Notes: generated by a model from the letters alone, not told the origin. 64,000 nucleotides of DNA from Streptomyces spinosisporus (GCF_022698145.1 NZ_JALDAX010000004.1:248001-312000); one strand, 5' to 3'. Shown: positions 19,261 through 28,811, counted from the first letter of the stretch. Program-made: numbers and translations.

Positions 19261-19381
19261 TCCGGGACGGTGCAGGTGTCGCCGCAGCCGGAACGCCGTG
19301 CGGCCGAACCCGGACTGTCCTCCCGGCTCGAACGCGTGCATCATTGCCCAGGCGTTGTCGACGGGGCTGACGAGGTGAGCG

Positions 19382-20665
19382 GTGCGCGTGCGAAGAGGTG
19401 GGATGTGTACGGCGGTCGTCTGCACCGCGCTTCTGCTCGCCGCCTGCGGTCCGGGTGGTGACACCAAGGCCGCCCGCCCCACCCCCGTACGCATCGCCGA
19501 CGCCCCCGCCAAGCTGCCCGTCCCGCACGGCAAGGGCAGCAGGACCCCCGACGACTTCAACGGCGACGGACACCGCGACCTCGTCCTGGACGCCCTCGTC
19601 AAGGCGCAGAGCCACGCCGACGACGCGGGCATCGGCGTCGTCTACGGCGGAACGCACGGACTCGCCCCGGGCGCACGGCAGTTGATCGCCCCCGCGAAGT
19701 ACGCCGCCCGCACCAAGGGCCAACTGCCCGCCGTCTTCGACGCGGAGGCGAGCTGCGACCTGGACAAGGACGGCTTCACCGACCTCATCGTCTCGACCGA
19801 CCCGCCCTACGACGGCCAGGGCATGCCCCCGGTCCCGCTCCAGGTCCTCTTCGGCTCCCCCGGCGGCCTGACCCGCGCGGTCACCCTCACCGTCCCCGCC
19901 GCCGCCCGCTTCGGCAACGACTGGCCCGACCAGCCGGTGTGCGGCGACTTCGACGGCGACGGCGCCGAGGACCTCGTCCTGCACGCGTCGGGGCAGCGCC
20001 TCAGCTTCCTGCGCGGCCCGTTCACCCGCAAGGGCGCTCCTCGCGCGGCCGGCGCCCCCGTTCCCTCGCCCGGCGAGGTCCCGACCGGCCCGGCGGCCGA
20101 CGTGAACCGCGACGGATACGACGACCTGGTGGTCCGTACGACGGACGGACCGGGCAAGGCGTACGTCGTCCTCGGCGGACCCGACGGACCGACCCGCACC
20201 GGCACCACCCTGCCCGAGGGCATCGACGTCGCCCTCGGCCGCTTCGGCAAGGGGGCGGCCCTGGACGCGGCGGTCGGCGCGATGGGAAAAACGTCCCTGC
20301 GCTACGACCTCCCGGCCCCGGCCCGCGCCACCCTCGCCTCCCCCGGCTCCATGCTCGACGCCGCCGACTTCGACGGCGACGGCCTCACCGACCTGGTCTC
20401 CAGCGGCACGCGGCTGCGGGTCTTCCGCGGCCGTACGACGGGCCTGACCACGACCGGCACGGTCACCGTCGCACCCCCGGCCCGGGGTACCACCAGGGTG
20501 CTCGCCGTGGGCGACTTCGACGGCGACGGCCGGGCGGACCTGGCGGTGCGCACGTACCGCGGCGAGACGAAGGACACCGTCGCGGTCTACCCGGGGGTGA
20601 AGAAGGGGCTGCTGGCGGCCGAGCCGTCGGTCACCTTCTCCAGCTCGGAGTTCCTCGCGGACTGA
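19382..20665 (+). CDS. FG-GAP/VCBS repeat lipoprotein
   Basis: This 427-residue protein has a signal peptide ending in a lipobox (LLLAACG) and a chain of FG-GAP repeats with Ca-binding loops such as DFNGDGHRD, DLDKDGFTD, DFDGDGAED, DVNRDGYDD and DFDGDGLTD. The repeats should fold as a beta-propeller, exposed on the cell surface and stabilised by calcium. No catalytic domain is visible; adhesion or carbohydrate binding are typical suggestions. GTG 19382 follows GAGGTGAGC. A second FG-GAP protein is encoded next. Confidence 0.85.
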   Translation: MRVRRGGMCTAVVCTALLLAACGPGGDTKAARPTPVRIADAPAKLPVPHGKGSRTPDDFNGDGHRDLVLDALVKAQSHADDAGIGVVYGGTHGLAPGARQLIAPAKYAARTKGQLPAVFDAEASCDLDKDGFTDLIVSTDPPYDGQGMPPVPLQVLFGSPGGLTRAVTLTVPAAARFGNDWPDQPVCGDFDGDGAEDLVLHASGQRLSFLRGPFTRKGAPRAAGAPVPSPGEVPTGPAADVNRDGYDDLVVRTTDGPGKAYVVLGGPDGPTRTGTTLPEGIDVALGRFGKGAALDAAVGAMGKTSLRYDLPAPARATLASPGSMLDAADFDGDGLTDLVSSGTRLRVFRGRTTGLTTTGTVTVAPPARGTTRVLAVGDFDGDGRADLAVRTYRGETKDTVAVYPGVKKGLLAAEPSVTFSSSEFLAD

Positions 20666-20890
20666 CGGACGCGTGCGGAGACGCATGCGGAGGCGGGTGC
20701 GGAGAGGCTTCACAGCAGCCTCAAAAAATAACCGAACTCACGTACAACCCTTCACCACCGTCGTGGGTCTCCTGATCGCCGACCGAACGGTTAACGCCAA
20801 GTCAACTTCCGGCCAACACCATTCGTCGCGCACCCCATCGACTGTGGACGCCCGCCAGGCGTCCCCCGCATGCAGCAGGAGAAAACCCGC

Positions 20891-22369
20891 ATGCACAGAC
20901 CTCTGCGACTCGCCCTCGCCACCGCCACCGCGGCCGCGCTGACGGGCGGTCTGCTCACGTTCTCGGCCGTCACCGCTACGGCCGCGGACTCCACCACCGT
21001 CCCGCAGGCCGACTTCAACGGCGACGGGATCGGCGACACGGCCTTCTCGGCCGACGGCGCCTACGTCAGCGGCAAGGCCGAGGCCGGACAGCTGGTCGTC
21101 CTCTACGGCACCAAGTCCGGCGTGTCCTCCGCCAAGCGCTCCACCATCAGCCAGAACACCACGGGCAACCCCGGTACCGCCGAGACCGGCGACCACTTCG
21201 GTGCCGAGTCGGCGTACGCCGACTTCAACGGCGACGGCTACGACGACATCGCCGTGGGCTCCCCCGGCGAGGACGTCGGCAGCGACAAGGACGGCGGCGG
21301 CCTCGCGATCCTGTGGGGCTCGGCCTCCGGCATCACCGGCAAGGGCGTCACGGTCTCCGACCCGTCCCCCTCCGGCCACGACTACTGGGGCAAGAACCTC
21401 GCTGCCGGCGACTTCGACGGCGACGGCAAGGCCGACCTGGCCGTCGGCAGCTCCAACGCCACCATCTACGTCCTCAAGGGCGGCATAAGCTCCACCGGCA
21501 AGCCCGGCGGCACGTACACGATCAAGCCGCCGATCCAGGGCACGGACGCGAACGGCCCGCTCAACCTGACCGCCGGCAACATCAACGGCGGCCCCGAGAC
21601 CGACCTGGTCATCGACGGCTACGAGACCCAGACCGACTACGGCTGGAACAAGAACTACTACGTCCCCGGCACCCCGAGCGGCCTGAACATGGGCGCCTCG
21701 GAGGTGCTCAAGCCCGGCGTGATCACCGCGATCGGCGACATCGACCACGACGGCTACGGCGACATCGTCTCCGGCGCCTACTGGAACACCACCACCGAGG
21801 ACGGGACGACCGTCCCCGACTCCGGCAAGGGCGGCAAGGTCTGGGTCACCCACGGCTCCGACGGCGGCCCGCTCACCACCAGCGCCACCGGCATCACCCA
21901 GGACACCGGGAACGTTCCCGGCACCGCCGAGGGCAACGACTTCTTCGGCTACGAGCTCGACCTGGGCGACGTCAACGGCGACGGCTACCTGGACCTCGCG
22001 ATCGGCGTGGCCGGCGAGAACATCGGCAGCGCCACGAACACCGGCGCCGTCGACGTCCTCTACGGCACCGCGAACGGCCTGAACACCGCCTCCGGCGCCC
22101 AGTCCTTCGCGCAGTCCACGGCGGGCGTGCCCGGCAACGACGAGAAGAACGACTACTTCGGCACGGACGTCAAGCTCGACGACGTCACCGGCGACGGCAA
22201 GGCCGACCTGCTCGTCGGCTCCCAGGAGAACGCCGGCAACGGCGGCGTGACCTACCTGCCCTCGAACGGCACGAAGATCACCACCACGGGCTCGCGCTCC
22301 ATCGCCCCGAGCACCTCGGGCGTCTCGACGACGGGCTATCCGTACTTCGGCGCCAACTTCGCGGACTGA
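20891..22369 (+). CDS. Secreted FG-GAP repeat protein (integrin-alpha-like propeller)
   Basis: This 492-residue protein has a Sec signal peptide (RPLRLALATATAAALTGGLL) and six to seven FG-GAP repeats with motifs such as DFNGDGYDDIAVGSPGED, DFDGDGKADLAVG, DIDHDGYGDIVSG, DVNGDGYLDLAIGVAGE and DVTGDGKADLLVG. This is the integrin-alpha type of seven-bladed propeller with calcium loops. Unlike its neighbour it has no lipobox, so it should be released. ATG 20891 is chosen as the start of the signal peptide, with GGAG about ten bases upstream. The ligand is unknown. Confidence 0.87.
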   Translation: MHRPLRLALATATAAALTGGLLTFSAVTATAADSTTVPQADFNGDGIGDTAFSADGAYVSGKAEAGQLVVLYGTKSGVSSAKRSTISQNTTGNPGTAETGDHFGAESAYADFNGDGYDDIAVGSPGEDVGSDKDGGGLAILWGSASGITGKGVTVSDPSPSGHDYWGKNLAAGDFDGDGKADLAVGSSNATIYVLKGGISSTGKPGGTYTIKPPIQGTDANGPLNLTAGNINGGPETDLVIDGYETQTDYGWNKNYYVPGTPSGLNMGASEVLKPGVITAIGDIDHDGYGDIVSGAYWNTTTEDGTTVPDSGKGGKVWVTHGSDGGPLTTSATGITQDTGNVPGTAEGNDFFGYELDLGDVNGDGYLDLAIGVAGENIGSATNTGAVDVLYGTANGLNTASGAQSFAQSTAGVPGNDEKNDYFGTDVKLDDVTGDGKADLLVGSQENAGNGGVTYLPSNGTKITTTGSRSIAPSTSGVSTTGYPYFGANFAD

Positions 22370-22399
22370 CCGGCTCGTAGCCGATCACCGCACCTGAAC

Positions 22400-22435
22400 G
22401 AGGAGCCGGACCCTCACCCTCGGGCCCGGCTCCTC
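22400..22435. terminator. Terminator after the FG-GAP gene
   Basis: GAGGAGCCGG pairs with CCGGCTCCTC around a 16-nt loop, followed by a pyrimidine-rich tract. Confidence 0.7.
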
Positions 22436-22580
22436 CTCTTCTTCCCCCGACAACCCCCTTACGGGTCCCGGCGCGCCCGCCCCGCCCGTCCCTTAGGGGA
22501 TGTCACAGCTCGGCCGCAAAGCCGGGCCCGAACCGCCGGGCCCGCCACGCCGCTCCGCGGGATCGGTTACGTTCGATGAC

Positions 22581-23471
22581 GTGGCTGGATTCAGGATCGG
22601 ACGCGGCGCCCGGAACAACGGAGCTCCGCCCAGGCAACCGCAACAACCCCCGTACGGCCGGCAGGCCCCGCAGGGCCCGTCGTACGGCTACCCTTCTGCG
22701 CCGCAGCAGCCGTACGCACACGGCGGCGGCCAGTGGCAGCAGGGCGGCAACGCCGGGGGATACGACGAGCCGGAGTACTTCGGCGGCCCGGGCGGACCCG
22801 CGCCGCAGGGCCACCACGACCCGTACGCGGCCAACAACCCCGGTCACACCCAGGCGTTCTCGGTCGGCGAGGACCCGTACAGCCAGGGCGACACCTACCG
22901 CGCGGGCTCGGCCGCGGCCGGCCCCGTGGGACCGCGGCTGCACTGGAAGGACCTGCTGAGGGGCATCGTCCTGTCGCCCACCCAGACCTTCCTGCAGATG
23001 CGCGACTACACGATGTGGGGCCCGGCCCTGATCGTGACGTTCCTCTACGGCCTGCTCGCGGTCTTCGGCTTCGACGGCGCCCGCAAGGACGCGATCGAGG
23101 CCACCCTCTCGAACGCGGTCCCGATCGTCCTGACGACGGCCGTGGCGATGGTGCTGTCGGCCTTCATCCTGGGCGTGGTCACCCACACCCTGGCCCGCCA
23201 GCTCGGCGGCGACGGCGCCTGGCAGCCCACGGTCGGCCTCTCCATGCTGATCATGTCCCTCACCGACGCCCCGCGTCTGGTCGTCGCCATGTTCTTCGGC
23301 GGCGACGCCTCCTTCGTCCAGCTCCTGGGCTGGGCGACCTGGGTGGCGGCCGGCGCCCTCCTGACCCTGATGGTCAGCCGCTCCCACGACCTCCCCTGGC
23401 CAAGGGCCCTCGGCGCCAGCGCCATCCAGCTGATCGCCCTGCTGTCGATCGTGAAGCTGGGCACGTTCTGA
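22581..23471 (+). CDS. Yip1-domain membrane protein with Gln/Pro-rich N-terminus
   Basis: This 296-residue protein has a long disordered N-terminus rich in Gln, Pro, Gly and Tyr (residues 1-130), then a Yip1-type domain with about five membrane helices, beginning WKDLLRGIVLSPTQTFLQMR. The family is found in many Streptomyces next to nucleotide genes; its function is not known. I chose GTG 22581, where the conserved MAGFRIGRG-type start begins, although a longer frame is open. A strong terminator follows. Confidence 0.75.
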   Translation: MAGFRIGRGARNNGAPPRQPQQPPYGRQAPQGPSYGYPSAPQQPYAHGGGQWQQGGNAGGYDEPEYFGGPGGPAPQGHHDPYAANNPGHTQAFSVGEDPYSQGDTYRAGSAAAGPVGPRLHWKDLLRGIVLSPTQTFLQMRDYTMWGPALIVTFLYGLLAVFGFDGARKDAIEATLSNAVPIVLTTAVAMVLSAFILGVVTHTLARQLGGDGAWQPTVGLSMLIMSLTDAPRLVVAMFFGGDASFVQLLGWATWVAAGALLTLMVSRSHDLPWPRALGASAIQLIALLSIVKLGTF

Positions 23472-23486
23472 GGCCCTGAACAGCAA

Positions 23487-23515
23487 AGGGCTCCCGGTGC
23501 AGCACCGGGAGCCCT
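23487..23515. terminator. Strong hairpin terminator between convergent genes
   Basis: AGGGCTCCCGGTGC / GCACCGGGAGCCCT form a perfect 14-bp stem, followed by CTTTC, between the Yip1 gene and the convergent phosphoribosyltransferase gene. Confidence 0.85.
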
Positions 23516-23541
23516 CTTTCATTTCCGCACTTGCAGTCCCG

Positions 23542-24039
23542 TCAGGCGTCGAGAACCTGCCCGGAACGGGTGACGACCGGCGGCATCACGCTCCACGGAA
23601 AGTTGATCCACTCGTCCGTCCGCTTCCACACGTAGTCGCACTTCACCAGTGACTGCGACTTCTCGTAGATGACGGCGGAGCGGACCTCGGCGACGGTGTC
23701 GAGGCAGAAGTCCCGTACGAGCTTCAGGGTCTTGCCCGTGTCGGCGACGTCGTCGGTGATGAGGACCTTCTTGTCGGAGAAGTCGATGACGTTGGGCACG
23801 GGGGCGAGCATGACGGGCATGTCGAGGGTGGTGCCCACGCCCGTGTAGAACTCGACGTTCACGAGATGGATGTTCTTGCAGTCGAGGGCGTAGGCGAGGC
23901 CGCCGGCGACGAAGACGCCGCCGCGGGCGATGCTGAGCACGATGTCCGGCTCGTACCCGTCGTCGGCGATGGTCTGCGCGAGGTCGCGCACGGCGGTGCC
24001 GAACGCCTCGTAGGTCAGGTTCTCCCGTACGTCACTCAT
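23542..24039 (-). CDS. Purine phosphoribosyltransferase (type I)
   Basis: This 165-residue protein carries the PRPP-binding signature VLITDDVADTGKTL and the upstream loop VLSIARGGVFVAGGLA of type I phosphoribosyltransferases. Its size fits xanthine/hypoxanthine or guanine salvage enzymes, though the exact base is not visible. It starts 12 bp after the dcd stop, so both nucleotide-metabolism genes form one operon. Confidence 0.88.
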   Translation of the reverse strand: MSDVRENLTYEAFGTAVRDLAQTIADDGYEPDIVLSIARGGVFVAGGLAYALDCKNIHLVNVEFYTGVGTTLDMPVMLAPVPNVIDFSDKKVLITDDVADTGKTLKLVRDFCLDTVAEVRSAVIYEKSQSLVKCDYVWKRTDEWINFPWSVMPPVVTRSGQVLDA

Positions 24040-24051
24040 GCCGCCCCGCCC

Positions 24052-24627
24052 TCAGACCTGGGTCCGGTGGAAGTTGAGGTAGGACCGGGAGGCGGTGGGT
24101 CCGCGCTGGCCCTGGTAGCGGGAGCCGTAGCGCTCGCTGCCGTAGGGGAACTCGGAGGGCGAGCTGAGCCGGAACAGGCACAGCTGGCCGATCTTCATGC
24201 CGGGCCAGAGCTTGATGGGCAGGGTGGCGAGGTTGGAGAGCTCCAGCGTCACATGCCCGGAGAAGCCGGGGTCGATGAACCCGGCGGTGGAGTGCGTGAC
24301 CAGCCCGAGCCGCCCGAGCGAGCTCTTGCCCTCCAGCCGGGAGGCCAGGTCGACGGGGAGCGTGATGACCTCGTACGTGCTGGCGAGGACGAACTCCCCG
24401 GGGTGCAGGATGAACGGCTCGTCGCCCTCCGGCTCCACGAGCCGGGTGAGATCCACCTGCTCGACGGAGGGATCGATGTGCGGGTACTTGTGGTTCTCGA
24501 ACACCCGGAAGTACCGGTCCAGGCGCACGTCGACACTCGACGGCTGCACCATGGATTGGTCGTAGGGATCGATCACCACTCGCCCGGCGTCGATCTCGGC
24601 CCGGATGTCCTTGTCTGAGAGAAGCAC
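24052..24627 (-). CDS. dcd: dCTP deaminase
   Basis: This 191-residue enzyme converts dCTP to dUTP, the main route to dTMP. It begins [20 protein letters not shown] and contains [36 protein letters not shown] (catalytic Glu in the [13 protein letters not shown] region) and [10 protein letters not shown], all typical of Dcd. GTG 24627 gives the standard N-terminus; a longer version would not match. It is upstream of and close to a purine phosphoribosyltransferase gene. Confidence 0.95.
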   Translation of the reverse strand: MLLSDKDIRAEIDAGRVVIDPYDQSMVQPSSVDVRLDRYFRVFENHKYPHIDPSVEQVDLTRLVEPEGDEPFILHPGEFVLASTYEVITLPVDLASRLEGKSSLGRLGLVTHSTAGFIDPGFSGHVTLELSNLATLPIKLWPGMKIGQLCLFRLSSPSEFPYGSERYGSRYQGQRGPTASRSYLNFHRTQV

Positions 24628-24719
24628 GCCCCGAGGATACGCAAGGCGCGCGGTACGGCCACAACCGAGCCGCCCCGCGCGCCTGCACACCACGTATGCC
24701 GCTCATGCTGCTGGTTCCG

Positions 24720-24881
24720 CTAGTGCTGCTTTTGCAGGCTGACCGGCACCGCACTGCGGAGCCGGGCACACCGTGGACACCGGACGAGCCGGCCGGGGCC
24801 GAGTCGCTCGGCCTGCTGCATCGGGAACGTAGCGGTGCTGAACACGTGCCCATCGGCACAACGGACGACGGTGCGCTCCAT
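24720..24881 (-). CDS. Small zinc-ribbon-like protein
   Basis: This 53-residue protein, starting MERTVVRCADGHVFSTATFP, contains two Cys pairs arranged as C-x3-H (RCADGH) and C-x2-C (RCPRC), probably a small zinc ribbon. Basic residues follow. No function is known. It lies between dcd and the tRNA gene. Frame and start look right, but at this length the call stays moderate. Confidence 0.5.
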   Translation of the reverse strand: MERTVVRCADGHVFSTATFPMQQAERLGPGRLVRCPRCARLRSAVPVSLQKQH

Positions 24882-25152
24882 CAAGTCCAAGAGTCCCTTC
24901 CCCAAGAGCCGCGTCTGGCTATTGCTCACCAGACGACAAATGCCACGTTACGGGATCAAAGAAACGACTCCGCACGCGGCACTCCGGCCCTGCCCGGACC
25001 CTCTCCCACCCCTCCACCGTACGCCCCAACTCCCGCCCCCCGCAGCCTCATAGCCCCCACAAACACAGCACGGCCCCACGGCTTCAGCGCCGGGGGCCGG
25101 GGATGAGGTAAGGTGACGTTGCATTCGACACCGGCCTCGGTCGGCGTCTTAC

Positions 25153-25226
25153 GCGGGTGTAGTTTAATGGTAGAACATCAGCTTCCCAAGCTGAGAGCGC
25201 GAGTTCGATTCTCGTCACCCGCTCCA
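25153..25226 (+). tRNA. tRNA-Gly (anticodon CCC)
   Basis: The acceptor stem GCGGGTG pairs with CACCCGC, the anticodon stem TCAGC / GCTGA encloses the loop TTCCCAA (anticodon CCC, reading GGG), the T-arm holds GTTCGATTC, and CCA is encoded at the 3' end. It is followed by a terminator and then by an integrated element, for which its 3' half is the likely attachment site. Confidence 0.95.
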
Positions 25227-25231
25227 GAATG

Positions 25232-25258
25232 AAACCCCAGGTCAGCGACCTGGGGTTT
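25232..25258 (+). terminator. tRNA-Gly terminator
   Basis: AAACCCCAGGTC / GACCTGGGGTTT form a 12-bp stem with a 3-nt loop directly after the tRNA, followed by T-rich sequence. Confidence 0.9.
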
Positions 25259-25618
25259 GTTTGTTGTCTAGACCAATTTGGGGGTGGCGTGCCCTTCGCG
25301 TGCCCTAAGTCGAGGTCAAGTGGCCATTTCAGGGCCGCCCAGGTGTCACTTTGAGCGGCTCCGCCGCTGGCGTCTCAAATGGCGAGACGCATTTTGTGTG
25401 ACCTGCGCCACTACAGCCCATCAGGCTAGCGAAGTCGCTTACGCAAAGCGGCAGTTCACGAATGAAGGGATGCGCAGCCCTTCACCAGCGGCTCCCCCGC
25501 ACACCACTTGGCTCCCAGGCCGCGTCGGGGGACCCACAGCCGTAGCAGCTGCCACGTACTGGGCCCACGCCGAGGTCGGTGAGCAGGCCCCGGTCCGGTC
25601 CTCGATCGCCGGACGATG
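25259..25618. other. Left end of the element, noncoding
   Basis: No gene is evident in these 360 bp. A hairpin GCGTCTC-N7-GAGACGC followed by ATTTT (about 25372-25396) could terminate transcription. Integrase-arm or attachment-site sequences are likely here but are not recognisable by eye. Confidence 0.45.
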
Positions 25619-26773
25619 TCAGCGGACCACAGACAGGTGCGGCCGGTTGTGCGCACCGCCGCGCCCTTGCCCCTCTCCCTCCTGCGCGGTCACAACGAGC
25701 CCAAAGATCAGGTCGTTGAGGTCGGCAGGCCGGAGATGAAGTTCGCGGGCCACGTCCGCAGGCCGCGTCCCCTCACTGCGCAGAGCAGTGAACACCTTGC
25801 CCAGCACCTGGGAGGTCTCACGGGCGACGCCGCTCCCAGGTTCCGACTTGCGGTAGCCGAGACGGCCGAGTTCCACGCAGTGGGTTCGGTACTGCCATTC
25901 GGTGGTCAGGCCCAGTTCGTGCAGCCGGTGTGCAAGCGCCATGGCGGCGACCTTCCAGCGGCGTTTGGCCTGGAGGATCCAGCTCGTGCTCGCGCCATGC
26001 GGGGCGTGGGCCAGAACGTCTGCCCGCGGCATGAGGAATGCGGCTGCGAAGCGGTGCGCTTCCGCCTCGGCCTGTGGGCCGTGCGGCATCTGCTCCTCGC
26101 CGTGCAGGACGAGATGTCCAAGTTCGTGAGCGGCGTCGAAGCGCCCACGTTCCGCCGTCTTCTCGGTGCTCAGCAGCACGAACGGGATCCCCCGGTCCCA
26201 GAAGGAAAACGCGTCTACTTCAGGACAGGCCCTGGAAAGGGAGAAGACGCGAACGCCATGCGCCTCCAACAGGTGCACCACATTCGGGATCGGCGCGTTC
26301 CCGAGCCCCCAGCGTGCGCGCACCAGGGAGGCGGCTTCCTCCGCTGGGACGTCCGTGCCGGCCGCCTCCCCGGGACGGGGGATCTGATCCTCGTCCGAGC
26401 GCAGGCGGCTGAACGAGGTCAGAGACGGGATGTCGGGGGCAGGCAGGCGGAAGTGCGCGCCCATCCAGTCCTGCAGAGCGCGCGCCAACCGTCCGGAGCT
26501 GAGGGCGATGTCCCGCTGGGAGGCGGTCATCTTGCTCAGGGCACGGAAGCTGACCGAGTCGACGGTCAGCTCGGCGACCTCCTCGGCGCTGAAGAAGGAA
26601 GAAGGGAACTCCAGAGCTGTCGCGATCGCCTCAAGCGACGGAGGGCTTGGAGTGGCCCGTCCGTTCTCGAAGTCGGACAGCCTGCGTGGCGTCAGGCCGG
26701 CCATCTGGGCGAGTCGGGTGACGGTCAGCCCTCGGCGCTTGCGCGCCAGGACTAGCCGGGATGCGGTGGTCAT
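25619..26773 (-). CDS. Xre-family regulator with ImmA/IrrE metallopeptidase domain
   Basis: This 384-residue protein has an N-terminal Xre helix-turn-helix (residues 8-60, RRLSDFENGRATPSPPSLEA) and an ImmA/IrrE-type zinc peptidase domain with the active-site HELGH at about residues 216-220 (FDAAHELGHLVLHG) and the third ligand region EAEAHRFAAAFLMP. Proteins of this type often degrade or relieve a repressor, or act as antitoxins. The start at ATG 26773 is the best candidate, but no clear ribosome site is seen. An unknown gene ends 35 bp upstream, so the pair is probably one operon carried as cargo. Confidence 0.88.
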   Translation of the reverse strand: MTTASRLVLARKRRGLTVTRLAQMAGLTPRRLSDFENGRATPSPPSLEAIATALEFPSSFFSAEEVAELTVDSVSFRALSKMTASQRDIALSSGRLARALQDWMGAHFRLPAPDIPSLTSFSRLRSDEDQIPRPGEAAGTDVPAEEAASLVRARWGLGNAPIPNVVHLLEAHGVRVFSLSRACPEVDAFSFWDRGIPFVLLSTEKTAERGRFDAAHELGHLVLHGEEQMPHGPQAEAEAHRFAAAFLMPRADVLAHAPHGASTSWILQAKRRWKVAAMALAHRLHELGLTTEWQYRTHCVELGRLGYRKSEPGSGVARETSQVLGKVFTALRSEGTRPADVARELHLRPADLNDLIFGLVVTAQEGEGQGRGGAHNRPHLSVVR

Positions 26774-26808
26774 GGGAGGAGCCAAGTGGGGAGGTCTGGG
26801 CGGGACGG

Positions 26809-27459
26809 TCAGGGCAGGCGCTCAATCGGGATGTCGATGCCGCCCTGGTCATCGGCATCGTCGACGAACGGAGTGAAGCCCTCGAAGTCGATCCAGGGGA
26901 GGATGATCCGCTCGTTCCAGCTGCTGATCTTGCCACGGCTTCCCGGGTCGTTCGGAAACGAAAGCTCGGCGTGCAGCCGCGTCCCCTGATCGGTCTTCAA
27001 GTGGTGGTAGAGCAGGAACCATGTCGGGATGCCGTTACCGGCTTCCTGCTGCTCGGGCTCCACCTCGGTCCCACCGAAAAGCAGCAGCTGCCGATTGGCC
27101 TCCACCCGCTTCATCACCGCATTCCCCTTCGGGTAGCGGGTGGATGGCGTGAGGGCTGCATATCCGGTCTCCGAGCTGCCGCTGGAGGCCGCGATGGCGA
27201 AGTCCCCGGAGGGCGAGACGAGCAGTGGAACGTTGCTGGGGCTGGCGCTGGTCCAACCCTCCGGGATGTACGTCTCCCGCAGGAATCGAATCGTCCGACC
27301 CCAGAAGATGTTGCCGGGCAGTGAGACAGGATCCAGCGGCGTGCAGAAGTTGCGCTCCGATTCGGCCCGACGCAGGGCGGCGTCGATCCCCTGGACCGAC
27401 AGACCCAGTTCGGCGAGCCGGTCACGGACCTGGCGGTCCTCCGCATGCACGACGGTCAT
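26809..27459 (-). CDS. Hypothetical protein paired with the ImmA/IrrE gene
   Basis: This 216-residue protein has no family that I recognise. An N-terminal helical segment (AEDRQVRDRLAELGLSVQGI) is followed by a strand-rich body (NIFWGRTIRFLRETYIPEGW, then IPTWFLLYHHLKTDQGTRLH) and an acidic C-terminus ending DQGGIDIPIERLP. No signal peptide or membrane segment is seen. It precedes the Xre-ImmA gene by 35 bp on the same strand. Such pairing on a mobile element suggests a toxin-antitoxin or defence module, but this is only inference. Confidence 0.68.
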   Translation of the reverse strand: MTVVHAEDRQVRDRLAELGLSVQGIDAALRRAESERNFCTPLDPVSLPGNIFWGRTIRFLRETYIPEGWTSASPSNVPLLVSPSGDFAIAASSGSSETGYAALTPSTRYPKGNAVMKRVEANRQLLLFGGTEVEPEQQEAGNGIPTWFLLYHHLKTDQGTRLHAELSFPNDPGSRGKISSWNERIILPWIDFEGFTPFVDDADDQGGIDIPIERLP

Positions 27460-27659
27460 GCCCTACCTCCCGACACACCCCACTCGACTTCCGGAAATCC
27501 TCCCTCAAATGAGGCGGGAAATCAAGAAATGATCCTGTTCAGTGCCGTAGAGGTTGGGGTGCGCCGCCTAAAGCCAGCGTCCCCTTCTCCGAAACTGGCA
27601 GCTCAGAGGACAGGACCCGGCCGGTTTGACCGGACGGGCCCCGTACGGACACCAGGGTG

Positions 27660-28811
27660 TTACGCCTCGCGGGCACTCTGCCGGTCTCCATCTGCCTCAC
27701 GGAGCTGTGCGCGTACCTCGGTGTCGATCCCCTGCGCGAGCCTCCGCTGATGCTTCGCCGTCGAGTGCTGGTAGATCAGCTGGGCCCGCTCCGAGGACTG
27801 GCCGGCGCGGACCATGAGGTCCTTCAGCTTGGCACCCGTGTCGGCGGCCAGGGTGTTGCCGGTGTGCCGCAGGTCGTAGAAGCGGAAGTTGTCCGGCATC
27901 CCGACCTTGGTCCTCGCCTTGCGCCACTTGCGGCCGAAGGTCGAGCGGCGGAAGGGGGCGCCCTTCTCGCCGACGAAGAGGAGGCCGTCCCGTTCCTTCT
28001 CCGCGAACCACTGGAGGTGACGACGCAGTTCCGGGAGCAGGAAGTCGGGCAGGTACACGGTGCGCTTGCCCGCCCGTGTCTTGGGGTCTCCGGTGACCCG
28101 CCTGCCGTTGGTCAGCTCCGGCGAAGCCTGCGTGATGCGCAGGGAACATTCGTCGAGATCGACACTGTGACGGCGCAGTTCCGCCAGTTCTTCCGGGCGG
28201 AGGGAGGCGAAGGCGCCGAGCAGGACCATCAGGCGCCAGCGCGGGCCCATCGCGTCGGCGAGGTCGAAGACCTGCTCAATGGTCGCGGTGGGGCGTTCGT
28301 CAGCCTCCTCCTTGCCCGCGCCCTTGATACGGCATGGGTTGCTGCGTAGGAGGTCGTCGTCGACCGCCGTCTGCAAGATGCCCTTCAGCAGGCGGTACGA
28401 CTTGGCGACCCTTGTGGCGCCGGTCGCCTTCAGGCGCTCGGCGCGCCATGTGCGGACGGAGGGCGGAGTGATCTCGTCCAGGTCCTTGTCCCCGAAGGTC
28501 GGCAGGAGGTGCAGACGCAGCAGGCCGTCGTAGCGGTCGACGGTGGTGAGGGCCAGGCCGCGCTCCTCCATCCAACGGAGTGCGTACTTCTCGAAGTTGA
28601 CCGCGCCGGCGTCCGGGTCGCGCCATACGTTGCGCTCGATGTCGGCGCGGACGAGGTTGAGCCAGTCCTGGGCGTCGGACCTGGTCTCGAACGTCTCCGG
28701 CGCGGTGTACCGCCGGCCGTCGGGGCCGATGTAGCGGGCCTGCCACCGGCCGGAGGCCAGCTTGCGTACCGTGCCGAACTCGCGCCGCCGCTGCGGCTTG
28801 CGTCCTGCCAT
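27660..28811 (-). CDS. int: Tyrosine site-specific recombinase (integrase)
   Basis: This 383-residue protein integrates the element at the tRNA. It has an AP2-like N-terminus (RKLASGRWQARYIGPDGRRY), a SAM-like core-binding domain, and the catalytic domain with Arg in LRPEELAELRR, the H-x2-R box LRHTGNTLAADTG and the nucleophile Tyr in IYQHST. It follows the excisionase gene with a TGATG overlap. Between it and the tRNA lie two cargo genes, an unusual gap since int usually abuts the attachment site. Confidence 0.94.
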   Translation of the reverse strand: MAGRKPQRRREFGTVRKLASGRWQARYIGPDGRRYTAPETFETRSDAQDWLNLVRADIERNVWRDPDAGAVNFEKYALRWMEERGLALTTVDRYDGLLRLHLLPTFGDKDLDEITPPSVRTWRAERLKATGATRVAKSYRLLKGILQTAVDDDLLRSNPCRIKGAGKEEADERPTATIEQVFDLADAMGPRWRLMVLLGAFASLRPEELAELRRHSVDLDECSLRITQASPELTNGRRVTGDPKTRAGKRTVYLPDFLLPELRRHLQWFAEKERDGLLFVGEKGAPFRRSTFGRKWRKARTKVGMPDNFRFYDLRHTGNTLAADTGAKLKDLMVRAGQSSERAQLIYQHSTAKHQRRLAQGIDTEVRAQLREADGDRQSAREA

